Shown: positions 52,668 to 61,725, numbered from the stretch's first letter. The stretch: DNA of 64,000 nt from Selenomonas ruminantium subsp. lactilytica TAM6421 (GCF_000284095.1 NC_017078.1:124001-188000), one strand, 5' to 3'. The notes: generated from the letters alone by a model not told the origin. Translations and numbers: made by a program.

Positions 52668-52695
52668 AAAGAGAATTGATAGGGAGGAAAATGTT

Positions 52696-54039
52696 ATGAA
52701 GAAGAATTTACTGGCCTGCGGCCTGGTGCCGGCGCTGGCCTGGGGAACCTGCGGCACGGCAGGAGCGCAGCCGATTGCTGTGGATACACCGGCGGTGCTG
52801 GAACAGGAAGCAGGTTCGGCAAATGGCTCAGCTGCGCCGGTAACCCAGGAGTCCCTGCAGGAAATGCGCAGTCAGTTGCAAGCGCAGCTGCAGCAGGCCA
52901 AGGAACTGCAGGACAGGCTCAATGCCCAGCTGGGCAGCCTGGAAAAGCGCATGAAGAAGGTGGAGAAAAAGACCAATGAGCCTAAAGTGGATATCCACGG
53001 TTATGGCCGCCTTAGATGGGACAAACAGCATTTTGAGGATTTCAAGGGCACGGATATGAAATCGGTATGGCTCAATCTCTTTGTCAATCATCGCATCAAT
53101 GACCGGTGGTCGTTCCATAGCGAACATGAATTCGAGAACAATCTCTCGACCAACCATGGCGCCTATGAAGGGGATGGGGGCTATGATGCACCCGGCGGCA
53201 AGAAGTATTCCCGGCCGGTCCTGCAGCTCTATGCCGAAGGCCGTGTGGGCGAAGTCAATGTCAAATTGGGCCGCTATTATCTGCAATCCCCCTATAAGTT
53301 CACCTTTGACGAAAAGATTGACGGCTGGCAGGCAAGTTACGGCATTCCAACAAAATGGGGACGCAAGGCTAATTTCACCTTGAATTCCGGCAATACCTAC
53401 AGCAAGACGCTCTATGGTGATACGGAAAACAAGCGGGATGTCTGGGGCGAAGGCGGCAGCACGAATTTCCGGGTACTGTCCCTGATCAGTGAGATCCCTG
53501 TAGCCAAGAATACCAATATCACCTCCCATTACGGGCGCATGACCCGCCGGGATGACAACCTGCGGCGGAAGACCTTCTCCCTGGGCTTTGATACAAAGCT
53601 GAATCGTGACTTGAAGTTATGGGCAGCTATGGCCAAATCAGATTCAGAAACTCTGAATAAATCACATTTTATCCAATTGCAGTATAAAGAGGCCAAGCCC
53701 GATGTTCCCGGCTCCTTTGATATCTATGTCAAGAAGTATCTGCAGCGGGGCCATACGGGTATGACCAACTGGTTCAACGATGATATTATCGACCCCACCA
53801 ATGGGGATTATAACCGGGAACTCAGCGATAAAAATCCGGGCAAGTCCGTATGGGATCATCGGGCTGGCGAGTTCAATGGTATCCGCATCGGTGTGGACTT
53901 TGTCCCAGTACGCAATACCAAGTTATTGGTTAACTACACTTTTGGCAAGCTGGGGCTTTTTGACCCGGGAACGGGCAGGCTTACGGGCAAGCGGGATGAT
54001 TACAGCTTCTTCCGCACCCAGTGGGAAGTATATTTCTAA
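52696..54039 (+). CDS. Outer-membrane porin with N-terminal coiled coil
   Basis: A 447-residue precursor: signal peptide (LLACGLVPALAWGTCGTAGA), a coiled coil (about 50-95: LQEMRSQLQAQLQQAKELQD) and a beta-barrel region of alternating strands that ends in WEVYF, the C-terminal aromatic residue used for barrel assembly. The position between the permease and an exported GH32 points to fructo-oligosaccharide uptake through the outer membrane. It supports a diderm host. The ATG at 52696 follows GGGAGG. Confidence 0.82.
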   Translation: MKKNLLACGLVPALAWGTCGTAGAQPIAVDTPAVLEQEAGSANGSAAPVTQESLQEMRSQLQAQLQQAKELQDRLNAQLGSLEKRMKKVEKKTNEPKVDIHGYGRLRWDKQHFEDFKGTDMKSVWLNLFVNHRINDRWSFHSEHEFENNLSTNHGAYEGDGGYDAPGGKKYSRPVLQLYAEGRVGEVNVKLGRYYLQSPYKFTFDEKIDGWQASYGIPTKWGRKANFTLNSGNTYSKTLYGDTENKRDVWGEGGSTNFRVLSLISEIPVAKNTNITSHYGRMTRRDDNLRRKTFSLGFDTKLNRDLKLWAAMAKSDSETLNKSHFIQLQYKEAKPDVPGSFDIYVKKYLQRGHTGMTNWFNDDIIDPTNGDYNRELSDKNPGKSVWDHRAGEFNGIRIGVDFVPVRNTKLLVNYTFGKLGLFDPGTGRLTGKRDDYSFFRTQWEVYF

Positions 54040-54069
54040 GCGGTGAATGATGAAAGGATGACATGAAGG

Positions 54070-55542
54070 ATGAAAAAACAGATTCTGGCAGCCTTGCTGG
54101 CCGCTTCCAGCCTTTGCCTGAACAGCTCTCCAGCACTGGCTTATCCATCGATTTTCCCCAATACAGGTTACAGCTGGGTGGGGGATACCATGCCCTTTTA
54201 CGATGGGCAGCAGTTCCGGATCTTCTATCTGGAGGATCTGCGTGACGGAGATGTGGGATTCCACCCCTGGAGCCTTTTTACCACCAAGGATTTTACGGAT
54301 TACCATCATGACAGTCTGGTCATTCCCTATGACAATACGAATGAGTTTGCCAAGGATTCGGCGCTGGGCACGGGCTCGGTGGTGCAGGACAAGGATGGGC
54401 TTTACCATGCTTTCTACACCGGTTTCAATTGGCGCAGCATGCCCAAGGAGAACATCATGCATGCGGTCAGCCGTGATCTGGTGAGCTGGCAGAAATTGCC
54501 CGAGGACAGTTTCCATGGCAGTAAGCCATATATCTACGATGACACCTTCCGGGATCCCAATGTGTTCTACAATGCAGACTATGACGAGTACTGGATGCTT
54601 ATCACCACCCGCAGCAAAAAGGCTCGGGGCGTGATTGCCCGTTATACATCCAAGGATCTCAAGCATTGGGAAGATAAGGGCATCTTCTTTGAGAACGATA
54701 TGGGCAGCGATGCCAATATGGAATGCCCAACACTGGTGAAATATGGCGATTACTGGTATCTGACCTTCTCGGATCAGTGGCCGGCCCGGGTGGTGCATTA
54801 CCGTGTGGCCAAGGATTCCCAGGGGCCCTTCATGAAGCCTGAGCGGGATTATTTTGACGCCAGCGGCTTCTATGCTGGGAAACTGGCTCAGGATAAGGAA
54901 AATCTCTATTTGGTGGGCTGGACACCCACCAAGGCCGACCAGCAGGACAAGTGCCCCACGGATTGGGCGGGCAATCTCGTGGCCCATCAGCTCAAGCAGC
55001 GGGAAGATGGTACTCTTTATCCGGTACCAGTGGAAAAAGTTACGGAACGATTGCAGCAGGAAGTAGTGCTTACGCCGCTGACAAAGAACGGAGACGTGAC
55101 TACAGCGGGCCACGATTATCGCTTTGGCGGACAGGGCTTTGCGAATGTGGTGATGCACAAGATGGAAGGCATCCGCAAGATTACAGGGCGCTTTACCCCT
55201 GACAGTCAGCAGGGAAAATTCGGCCTGATGTTCAATGTGGGGCCCAATCAGACCGGTTCACTGAATCTGGTATTTGACCAGAAAGCACAACAGGTGGCTT
55301 TCTATAATACGGATACCACCAGCATAAATAAGGCCAATCCGGAACTGTCTGTACCGGTCAGCCTGCAGTCAGGCGAAAGCTATGACTTTACCCTGCTCAT
55401 AGATGGTACGGTGGCCGTACTCTATATCAATGATCAGATGGCCCTGAGCACTCGCATGTATGGTCTGCCGGAGCATCAGTGGGGGATTTTCTCCACGGGC
55501 AGTGCAGTCACTTTGACCAATCTGCGCAGCAGTACACTTTAA
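54070..55542 (+). CDS. Exported GH32-type beta-fructosidase (levanase/inulinase-like)
   Basis: A 490-residue precursor with signal peptide (ILAALLAASSLCLNSSPALA), so it acts in the periplasm or outside. The catalytic triad of clan GH-J is recognisable although the first motif differs from cytosolic GH32: SWVGDTMPFY (Asp39), TFRDPNVFY (Asp162) and ANMECPTLV (Glu218). The C-terminal 150 residues form a beta-sandwich. It should release small sugars from fructan for the porin and permease. Hydrolase against fructotransferase action cannot be decided. Confidence 0.85.
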   Translation: MKKQILAALLAASSLCLNSSPALAYPSIFPNTGYSWVGDTMPFYDGQQFRIFYLEDLRDGDVGFHPWSLFTTKDFTDYHHDSLVIPYDNTNEFAKDSALGTGSVVQDKDGLYHAFYTGFNWRSMPKENIMHAVSRDLVSWQKLPEDSFHGSKPYIYDDTFRDPNVFYNADYDEYWMLITTRSKKARGVIARYTSKDLKHWEDKGIFFENDMGSDANMECPTLVKYGDYWYLTFSDQWPARVVHYRVAKDSQGPFMKPERDYFDASGFYAGKLAQDKENLYLVGWTPTKADQQDKCPTDWAGNLVAHQLKQREDGTLYPVPVEKVTERLQQEVVLTPLTKNGDVTTAGHDYRFGGQGFANVVMHKMEGIRKITGRFTPDSQQGKFGLMFNVGPNQTGSLNLVFDQKAQQVAFYNTDTTSINKANPELSVPVSLQSGESYDFTLLIDGTVAVLYINDQMALSTRMYGLPEHQWGIFSTGSAVTLTNLRSSTL

Positions 55543-55573
55543 GAAGATTTTCAGGAAATCGTTGCAGAAAACC

Positions 55574-55643
55574 TTGACAGAAGCATATTGGCTGATATAA
55601 TGGAATAAGGTTGAACCGGTTCAATGATCCCCAGAACGGTTCA
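55574..55643 (+). promoter_or_regulatory. Orphan promoter with LacI-type operators
   Basis: TTGACA (55574-55579) and TATAAT (55596-55601), spacing 16. Downstream are TTGAACCGGTTCAA (55611-55624) and the half-degenerate GAACGGTTCA (55634-55643), the same arrangement as before the GH32 gene of locus 2. No gene with a ribosome site follows before the terminator at 55782. Confidence 0.75.
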
Positions 55644-55781
55644 TGAAGGAAACATTTTCAGAGCTGCTGTCTGCCTGATATCGTGGCTTTCCCTGGCCGC
55701 GCACTTCCCCAATTGTTCAGATCGGGCAGGATAAAATGTTTCAGGATTCCCCCGGGGTTATAATCCCCATGATAAAAAAGT

Positions 55782-55825
55782 GAAGGCCGTATGTTCGCAA
55801 GAGTATACGGTCTTCATTATTTTTG
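55782..55825 (+). terminator. Terminator downstream of the orphan promoter
   Basis: GAAGGCCGTAT and ATACGGTCTTC with a 12-base loop, then ATTATTTTTG. It would end a transcript of about 215 bases begun near 55608. Confidence 0.75.
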
Positions 55826-55847
55826 TAGATATTGATAGGAGTTAGTT

Positions 55848-56264
55848 ATGAATGAGAAGATGCAGACAATCGCCCTGATTGCTCATGACAAGAAGAAAGA
55901 TGAAATGCTGGATTTTGTTGGTCATCATAAGGATTTGCTCAACAAGTTCCATTTGATTGCCACTAAGACCACAGGAACGCTGGTCAACAAGAACTATCAG
56001 CTGAAGGTGGAGACCATGATGTCAGGCCCATTGGGCGGCGACCAGCAGATTGGCGCCCGGGTGGCAACCGAGCAGGTGCATTATGTGATCTTCCTGCGGG
56101 ATCCCCTGACTTCTCAGCCCCATGAACCGGATATCAATGCATTGCTGAGACTTTGCGATGTACACAACATCCCGTTGGCAACCAATCGGAAAAGCGCCCA
56201 TATCCTGCTGCAGTATGCAAGCAGGAAGCTGGAAGACAGGGAGAGATATCCTAGCACTCACTAG
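55848..56264 (+). CDS. mgsA: Methylglyoxal synthase
   Basis: A 138-residue enzyme converting dihydroxyacetone phosphate to methylglyoxal and phosphate. Motifs: ALIAHDKKKDEM, SGPLGGDQQIGARVA, RDPLTSQPHEPDINALLRLC and the end NIPLATNRKSA. It is a usual relief valve in sugar-phosphate overload, which fits the sugar locus before it. Its last codons run into the 198-bp repeat copy B. Confidence 0.95.
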   Translation: MNEKMQTIALIAHDKKKDEMLDFVGHHKDLLNKFHLIATKTTGTLVNKNYQLKVETMMSGPLGGDQQIGARVATEQVHYVIFLRDPLTSQPHEPDINALLRLCDVHNIPLATNRKSAHILLQYASRKLEDRERYPSTH

Positions 56265-56446
56265 GCAAATTGTAAAATACTATGATTTGATGATTATCAT
56301 AGGCTATAACCTATGAATCTGTATCCCATTCGCCGCAAAGGTCAATGAAGTTCTCCATGGCCGGTGTCAGATATTTATTGACATGGCAGGCAATCCGGAA
56401 GGTCCATGTAAAGGAAATGCCGGGAATATCAAACTGGATAAGGCTG
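56249..56446. repeat. 198-bp repeat, copy B
   Basis: Nearly identical to 48360-48557 (see there). It begins inside the last codons of mgsA and ends within a LysR remnant on the minus strand. Confidence 0.85.
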
Positions 56447-56628
56447 CCTGTGGCAAGTTCCCGATGGGCAACCCGCTTGCTTGGACAGCACGGCTATACC
56501 GAAACCTACCATGACCGCCTGCTTGATGCTTTCAGAATTGTTGTAGGTGCCGATTATCTCAGGTTTCTTACAGGATTTGCGGAAGCTGTCCAGCAAGGGG
56601 ATAAATACGCTTTCTCCCACCGAGTTTC
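56311..56628 (-). pseudogene. LysR-type regulator remnant B (frameshifted)
   Basis: The substrate-binding domain of a LysR protein: GESVFIPLLDSFRKSCKKPE, IIGTYNNSESIKQAVMVGFG, IAVLSK, then in another frame RVAHRELATGSLIQFDIPGI to DLCGEWDTDS. The break coincides with a tandem AAGC-AAGC; removing one AAGC restores the frame. The N-terminal DNA-binding half is missing. Confidence 0.8.
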
Positions 56629-56632
56629 GTGT

Positions 56633-56854
56633 TTACTTCAATATGGATGAGCTAATAAAGAAACCGATAAGAGCGGCTCCCAGTCCCAATAAGATATTCG
56701 CCCCAATATTGGCAAAGGCAAGGAACAGGCTGCCGCCACGGATGAGGGTTAAGGTTTCCATGCTAAAAGAGGAAAATGTGGTGAACCCGCCTAAAAACCC
56801 GACAGTCAGCAAGAGGCGAAGGGATTCGGGCAGCATATTTGTGGATTTTGCCAT
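56633..56854 (-). pseudogene. crcB: Truncated fluoride channel (FluC/CrcB), C-terminal half
   Basis: Only 73 of about 125 residues remain. LRLLLTVGFLGGFTTFSSFS then METLTLIRGG holds the conserved pore region with the Phe-box, and a last helix follows (ANIGANILLGLGAALIGFFI). The first two helices are absent; MAKSTNMLPES is fused to the rest. A working dimeric channel is unlikely. It lies 8 bases after the ArsC-like gene. Confidence 0.75.
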
Positions 56855-56862
56855 TGCTTAAT

Positions 56863-57198
56863 TTATCGCCAGCTCTTCCAAATATCCGGCTCATAGCCCA
56901 AGGTTGATTCCTTGCCGTTTCTTACCACCGGTGTTTTGATGACCTGCTGGTTCTCCAGGATAGTTTCCAACTTATCGGCCATATAGTTTACCCGGGCCAG
57001 GGCGTCCTTGTCCTTGCAATCCGGGTTAATCATGCCATCGATGCCCCCGTGGGCCTTGGCGACGGATTGGAACTCACCTCTGCTCATGCCCTTGTCCAGC
57101 ATGTCGATAAACTGAAACTTTATTCCGTGTTCTTTGAAAAAACGCTGTGCTTTCTTGGTATCATTGCACTTCCGGGTCCCAAAAATCTGGATGTTCAT
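56863..57198 (-). CDS. ArsC/Spx-family thioredoxin-fold protein
   Basis: A 111-residue member of the ArsC family. RKCNDTKKAQRFFKEHGI has one cysteine in the place of the catalytic one (no CxxC) and QQVIKTPVVRNGKESTLGY is the usual C-terminal block. Family members are arsenate reductase-like or of unknown function (YffB/Spx). It overlaps the DUF5662 gene by 38 bases and has AAGGAG before its ATG. Confidence 0.85.
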   Translation of the reverse strand: MNIQIFGTRKCNDTKKAQRFFKEHGIKFQFIDMLDKGMSRGEFQSVAKAHGGIDGMINPDCKDKDALARVNYMADKLETILENQQVIKTPVVRNGKESTLGYEPDIWKSWR

Positions 57199-57772
57199 GT
57201 TTAGCTCCTTTCACAGTTGCTTCATAAATCTGCCGCGTTGATTTGGCGTGCAGCAAAGACAAATCTTCTGTTTCCGCCAGTCTGCTGAGCACCGTTTCCA
57301 CAAAGTCCTGCATATTGGGGCTCATGCCAATACCGGTTGCACGTTTGCGCTGCCACCATTCGTATTCAGCCTGAAAGGTGAACTTATCCCGGCCATAGGC
57401 TTTAGCGGCGCCGAGACAATCACAAATCAGCTCTACGGCGTATTTGTATGGCATATCCTGGGGGTAGGCACCATGGTCGAAATTATCCCACCAGGCCTCA
57501 TAGTGATGCAGATTGCGTCCATGATGATGAATCCAGGCCATGGATAGGCCGTTGTTTTTCTTCTTGCAGATTTTTATGGGCGAAACCTTGCCATTGTAGT
57601 ATTTCACACTTTCGATAAACTCAGTGGGTGAGAATTTTGACCAGTCATGCATAAATCCCTGCCAGGGAATCCCCGCAATACAGCAAAAGCGGAAAACCCA
57701 GTATTTATGACGCAGGATCATCCAGGTATGGCCACAGACACGTTTTACCAGATTCACAAGAAAAGCCTCCAA
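57161..57772 (-). CDS. DUF5662-family protein
   Basis: A 203-residue protein with many His and Trp residues: HDWSKFSPTEFIESVKYYNG, AWIHHHGRNLHHYEAWWDNF, PYKYAVELICDCLGAAKAYG and FQAEYEWWQ. The clustered histidines suggest a metal site of HD-like type. Function is unknown. It is first in a small minus-strand operon with the ArsC-like gene and the fluoride-channel remnant. Confidence 0.8.
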   Translation of the reverse strand: MEAFLVNLVKRVCGHTWMILRHKYWVFRFCCIAGIPWQGFMHDWSKFSPTEFIESVKYYNGKVSPIKICKKKNNGLSMAWIHHHGRNLHHYEAWWDNFDHGAYPQDMPYKYAVELICDCLGAAKAYGRDKFTFQAEYEWWQRKRATGIGMSPNMQDFVETVLSRLAETEDLSLLHAKSTRQIYEATVKGAKHEHPDFWDPEVQ

Positions 57773-57926
57773 AATTATTGATAGTTATCATGGAACAAGT
57801 ATAGTGCGGTTTCCAACTATCGTCAAATATTGCCGGGAGAAAAATCCAACATCGTCATATGCAAAAAAGAGCAGAACATATTATAATGAAAGCAGTTCAT
57901 TATGATGATAACCGTGGAGGGAGATT

Positions 57927-58550
57927 ATGGAAACGACAACCCTTGTATATTTTTTGACGGCTTCCGTAATGCTGACGCTGGCACCGGGGCCGGACAATAT
58001 GTATCTGCTGTCCAAGAGTCTGGCCGATGGTGCCCGGTCAGGAGTGGCTTTGAGTGCGGGATTATCCAGCGGCATTGTCTTTCATACCGGGCTGGTGATG
58101 CTGGGGATCGCAGCGCTGATCCAAAGCTCGCCGCTGGCCTTTACGATTTTGAAATTTGTGGGGGCAGCCTACCTCCTGTATCTGGCCTGGCAGGCTTTTC
58201 ATGCCCAAGGGGATTTGCAGCTGGGGGAGGCCGGGGACACGACGCCTTACGGTGCTATCTATCGCCGGGGGGTGCTGATGAATGTGCTGAACCCCAAGGT
58301 GCTGCTGTTTTTTCTGGCCTTCCTGCCCCAGTTTATTGACAAGTCAAGTGGTACTGCCAGCTGGCAGATAGCATTGCTAGGAGCTATCTTTGCTCTGCAG
58401 GCGTTTGTAATCTTTTCTGTCATTGCCCTTTGCGCCGGGAAGGTACGGGATTTCATCGCCCGGAAGAGAAATCTCAACCATACTTTGGGCATCATCCAAG
58501 GTGTGGTGCTGCTGATTATTTCTCTGGCGATTTTAGTGACTCCGGCATAG
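57927..58550 (+). CDS. LysE/RhtB-family amino-acid exporter
   Basis: A 207-residue protein with six membrane helices. LTLAPGPDNMYLLSKSLADG is the family signature in helix 1, and RRGVLMNVLNPKVLLFFLAF the conserved central block. It exports amino acids or related metabolites; the substrate is unknown. GGAGGGAG precedes the ATG. Confidence 0.92.
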   Translation: METTTLVYFLTASVMLTLAPGPDNMYLLSKSLADGARSGVALSAGLSSGIVFHTGLVMLGIAALIQSSPLAFTILKFVGAAYLLYLAWQAFHAQGDLQLGEAGDTTPYGAIYRRGVLMNVLNPKVLLFFLAFLPQFIDKSSGTASWQIALLGAIFALQAFVIFSVIALCAGKVRDFIARKRNLNHTLGIIQGVVLLIISLAILVTPA

Positions 58551-58587
58551 TACGTATCGTCATATAAATTGCCTCCTTATTCATGCT

Positions 58588-59100
58588 TCATTTCATCTTC
58601 AAATCCAGCAGCACCTTATCTGTTTCCCATGGGGATATGATGGTATAGCTAATGCCAGCTCCGTCAAGAACGGCCTTGATTTCTTCATCCTTGACCTTGG
58701 CCCGCTCCAGATTTGTTTCCTTGCGGCCGTCAATGCTGATGAACTCGTCATTACGACGCAGGAGATATTCTACATTATCAAATTTGGCGTGCTCATGCAT
58801 CACTAGCTGGTCAAAGAGCTCATCCGGCGTGTTGTTATAGATAATATTCAGCGGGAGTGGCGAATCGCAGACTGCATACTCCACGCCATAGCGTTCCAAG
58901 GTCTTGAGTCTGTGAACCTGTTCCGCAAACAGATAGAGCTGGTCTTGTACGATATCCGTGGCATTCTGGTACCAAAGCCACTTGGCGTATTCTCCAACCA
59001 GCTCTGTTTTATGCCCTTTTCGTTTCAGCTTCGAAAAAATATCTGCGGCGATGGTGCTCTTGCCGATGCCTGCACCGCCATAAAAATTCAGTACTTTCAA
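58588..59100 (-). CDS. P-loop ATPase of AAA_28/nucleoside-kinase type
   Basis: A 170-residue protein with Walker A FYGGAGIGKSTIAADIF at the very start and CDSPLPLNIIY as Walker B-like strand; the charged segment SIDGRKETNLERA follows. Similar proteins occur in phages and bacteria as putative kinases. The TTG at 59100 is chosen because AAGGA lies 8 bases upstream and relatives start with KVLNFYGG; an ATG at 59133 adds 11 residues without a ribosome site. Confidence 0.75.
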   Translation of the reverse strand: MKVLNFYGGAGIGKSTIAADIFSKLKRKGHKTELVGEYAKWLWYQNATDIVQDQLYLFAEQVHRLKTLERYGVEYAVCDSPLPLNIIYNNTPDELFDQLVMHEHAKFDNVEYLLRRNDEFISIDGRKETNLERAKVKDEEIKAVLDGAGISYTIISPWETDKVLLDLKMK

Positions 59101-59206
59101 TGTTACCGTCCTTCTTACATAAAATATAGGCACAAGGCTAAAGCTGATGCCTTGCTATGCTGCTTATACGACAACTACAATAAGTATACCATATTTTGGC
59201 AAAGTA

Positions 59207-59356
59207 ATGGATTGTGATGGCATAATGACCAACGGAGCCCGGGACAAAACAGAATTCCGGGAAGGAATACGGGAGCTAAATGATTGGCTTCTGGAAAGAG
59301 AACTACAGACAGGTGATGTTTTACGCATCAATTACTGGGAGAAGGTTGCAAAATGA
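59207..59356 (+). CDS. Possible small protein (49 residues)
   Basis: MDCDGIMTNGARDKTEFREG, then IRELNDWLLERELQTGDVLR and INYWEKVAK. The composition is protein-like, but there is no clear ribosome site. It may be the C-terminal remainder of a lost gene. Confidence 0.3.
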   Translation: MDCDGIMTNGARDKTEFREGIRELNDWLLERELQTGDVLRINYWEKVAK

Positions 59357-59377
59357 CCGGTGTTTGGTGATTTGATG

Positions 59378-60382
59378 TTAATCATGCGGGACAAGCTTGG
59401 AGGTATACCGCTTTGAGAGCCGGTCTGCCACATGGGCGTACCTAGCTGTAACCTTTGGGTCACGGTGACGGAGAATATCCTGCACCAGTCGCAAGTCCTT
59501 GGTTTCCTGGTACAGATTGGTACCACAGCTGTGCCGGAACACGTGGCAGGAGTAGCCAGGATGCTTCAGGTCGCATGCCTCCAGAGCCTTGTTCATGATG
59601 GACCGAATTCCGTTCCGGGAAATGCGTCCCATAAAGTTCCTATTAGAAGAAGAAAGTATCAACGGCGTGAGAACGCCGTCTTTTTTTATTGCATGGTCGG
59701 TGGGAATAGCCTTCAAGTATTCCTTGATAAGCTCGAAGGTCTCCTCGCAAGGATAGATAGGCTCCATTCGGCCCTTGGTGCCCTTGCCCCGCACCATAAT
59801 GGCATTGGCTTCCCAATTGATGTCTTCCACGCAGGCCCGGTGAACCTCGATGTTTCGCAGTCCCTCAACACCCATCAGATAAAGGATGAGCTTGTTTCGG
59901 GTTCTGGTAAAATCATCCGTATCTTCGTCAAAAATATAGATGATTTCATTCATTTGTTGTGGCGTGTAGAAATGCAATAGTGCATTCGTACTGTTGCCAA
60001 CAGATGGAGCCTCCACATCTGCAGCAGGATTGACCTTTATCAGGTCAATTTTCTTGGCAGCTGTATAAAAAGCACGGACAGCGGCCAGCATAACCTGTAT
60101 GCTGTCGGGCTTGTACTGTCGGTTCAGCAGGAATTCACGGTACATCATAATTTGGTACTCATTCATGGCTAGTGGATGCCTTTCATGGGCAATGCACCAA
60201 CGGATGAAGAAATCAATTTGATTGCAGTAATGTCGCATGGTGTCCGAAGATGGATTCCCTTTGGCAATGACACGGGGAATGAACTCAGCATAATGCGTTA
60301 AAAAATAGTCTGGAGTAATCTGCTGGACATCCAGTGTCGAGGATAGCTGGTTAGTTATTGTTGTCAAATTTTTATCAGGCAT
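59378..60382 (-). CDS. Tyrosine recombinase / phage-type integrase
   Basis: A 334-residue XerC/D-like recombinase. The N-terminal SAM-like domain runs to about 130. Catalytic residues: Arg in GVEGLRNIEV, Lys in RGKGTKGRM, His-x-x-Arg in HVFRHSCGT, His in ILRHRDPKVTARYAH and the Tyr in that last block. A GGGAGG box lies before the ATG. No attachment repeats were found. It marks the start of an accessory region with remnants and AT-rich DNA. Confidence 0.88.
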   Translation of the reverse strand: MPDKNLTTITNQLSSTLDVQQITPDYFLTHYAEFIPRVIAKGNPSSDTMRHYCNQIDFFIRWCIAHERHPLAMNEYQIMMYREFLLNRQYKPDSIQVMLAAVRAFYTAAKKIDLIKVNPAADVEAPSVGNSTNALLHFYTPQQMNEIIYIFDEDTDDFTRTRNKLILYLMGVEGLRNIEVHRACVEDINWEANAIMVRGKGTKGRMEPIYPCEETFELIKEYLKAIPTDHAIKKDGVLTPLILSSSNRNFMGRISRNGIRSIMNKALEACDLKHPGYSCHVFRHSCGTNLYQETKDLRLVQDILRHRDPKVTARYAHVADRLSKRYTSKLVPHD

Positions 60383-60878
60383 GGCCAGGCCTCCCGCAGT
60401 AATTCTTTGTTAATGATTATAGAGCAGTACGAAAAAAAAATTCCACTTATTAACATTTTACTGTGGATAAGCATAATTAGCAACACTAAAATATAACAAA
60501 TCTCTCTTTTGGTAGCAATTTATAAATCAAGTTCCGATTACCTCGGCCAAAAACAAACATATAGCTTGCTTTTACATTTATTTTGAGGGCAAAATGCAGA
60601 ACATCCCTTTTAAGCTATCTGGCAGCCATTCTGAGCGATGCTACGTTTCATGCGATAAAATATATGCATCGATCTCTTTTCATGCGTTACAAGCGATCCT
60701 GCGAGGTCGTTTTTCTGAAAGGATAAAATTAGTTTTATGCTATACGTAGTTCCTGACTATCTTCGGGTGGAATATGATGAACGCAGTCTGCTGTACACTT
60801 GCCGCTATAGCTGCCAAGGGGCCTTTGTTATTATGCGGGCTGACTATGAGCCAGGATAGAATGCCGCTGCCTTAAGAA
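60383..60878. other. Gap without a convincing gene
   Basis: About 500 bases. A 40-codon frame at 60737-60859 (MLYVVPDYLRVEYDERSLLY, then TCRYSCQGAFVIMRADYEPG) looks protein-like but has no start signal and no known relatives that I recognise. Otherwise only AT-rich sequence is seen. Confidence 0.4.
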
Positions 60879-61003
60879 TCACAGCAGCTTCTCAATCTCC
60901 CCTGCCATGTTTGCAGGATCAAAAGTGGGTTCGAAGCGGGCTACTACGTTGCCCTCTCTGTCTACCAGGAACTTGGTGAAATTCCATTTGATGTTTTCAT
61001 ACG
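60879..61003 (-). pseudogene. C-terminal fragment of glutathione peroxidase
   Basis: Reading the minus strand, [20 protein letters not shown] then [19 protein letters not shown] is the C-terminal end of a BtuE-type glutathione peroxidase. The N-terminal three quarters, including the catalytic Cys/Sec, are gone. The upstream end runs into the flavoprotein gene. Confidence 0.8.
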
Positions 61004-61453
61004 GAACCTTCCTTTTCCACGGGAATTGGAGGCATTTTCGCCATTTTTCCTCCAGACATCAAACTCTTCCTTCAGGTCCAGCATGCCACGAATCTCGGCA
61101 TGGCCGTTCTCCAGGTAAAAAAGCCCCATTTCCCAGCCGTTCTTATCGTATAAGTCCATTATCTGAGGCATTATCTCCCGTACCTTAGCCAGCAGAGCAT
61201 CGTCCTTGACGACCTTGGCCATACCGTCATACCGCATAAACTCACCGCCAGCTACGGCCAAGATCTCTACCTTGGGATTGGCCACTAGCTGCTTGTAGAC
61301 GTTCTTGAAGATGCCGCAGCCAAAGTATATCTTGCCATCCACCAACATGTGGAACCCAAAGGGACGCCCCTTCGGCTGGTCACCATCCGTGGTCAGGAAA
61401 TAGAATGTTTTTGCCTTGTCCAGAAACTCATTTACCTTTTCTACATTAGTCAT
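60962..61453 (-). CDS. Pyridoxamine 5'-phosphate oxidase-like flavoprotein with aberrant C-terminus
   Basis: A 163-residue product. The first 130 residues are a complete small FMN-binding split-barrel ([58 protein letters not shown]). The end from [12 protein letters not shown] onward is unlike the family and reads through the glutathione peroxidase remnant in a wrong frame, so the original stop has been lost by a deletion. The core is probably still functional. Partner and substrate are unknown. Confidence 0.8.
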   Translation of the reverse strand: MTNVEKVNEFLDKAKTFYFLTTDGDQPKGRPFGFHMLVDGKIYFGCGIFKNVYKQLVANPKVEILAVAGGEFMRYDGMAKVVKDDALLAKVREIMPQIMDLYDKNGWEMGLFYLENGHAEIRGMLDLKEEFDVWRKNGENASNSRGKGRFRMKTSNGISPSSW

Positions 61454-61689
61454 AGTATGATGCCTCCATGGGTCACTTTATTGAACTGCTTTAATTATGC
61501 GACTTGAAAAACCACCACACAAGTACGATTTTTTGTGATAGTAGGTATCTTTAATGATACCTGACCAGCTTACTATTTGTCTACAAGCTGTCTTTAGCAT
61601 TATAATGCCGTTGTTCCAGATTTGTCGGAAAAAAATCGTTCTCTTGGCGTTTCAACGAAGCGGAAGATATATCCTCGTCGCTTGTTATG

Positions 61690-61725
61690 CGATGAGCCCC
61701 CCACCTGCAGAGGTGGGGGACATCG
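61690..61725. repeat. Strong GC-rich palindrome
   Basis: CCCCCACCT (61698-61706) and AGGTGGGGG (61711-61719) with outer CGATG/CATCG arms. It stands alone in an AT-rich gap (61454-61775) that otherwise shows no gene. It resembles subterminal hairpins of IS200/IS605-type elements or a REP-like unit. Confidence 0.5.

Noticed and set aside
59378-60382. A complete prophage or integrative element around the tyrosine recombinase
   Set aside because: No structural, replication or conjugation genes and no attachment-site repeats could be found nearby.
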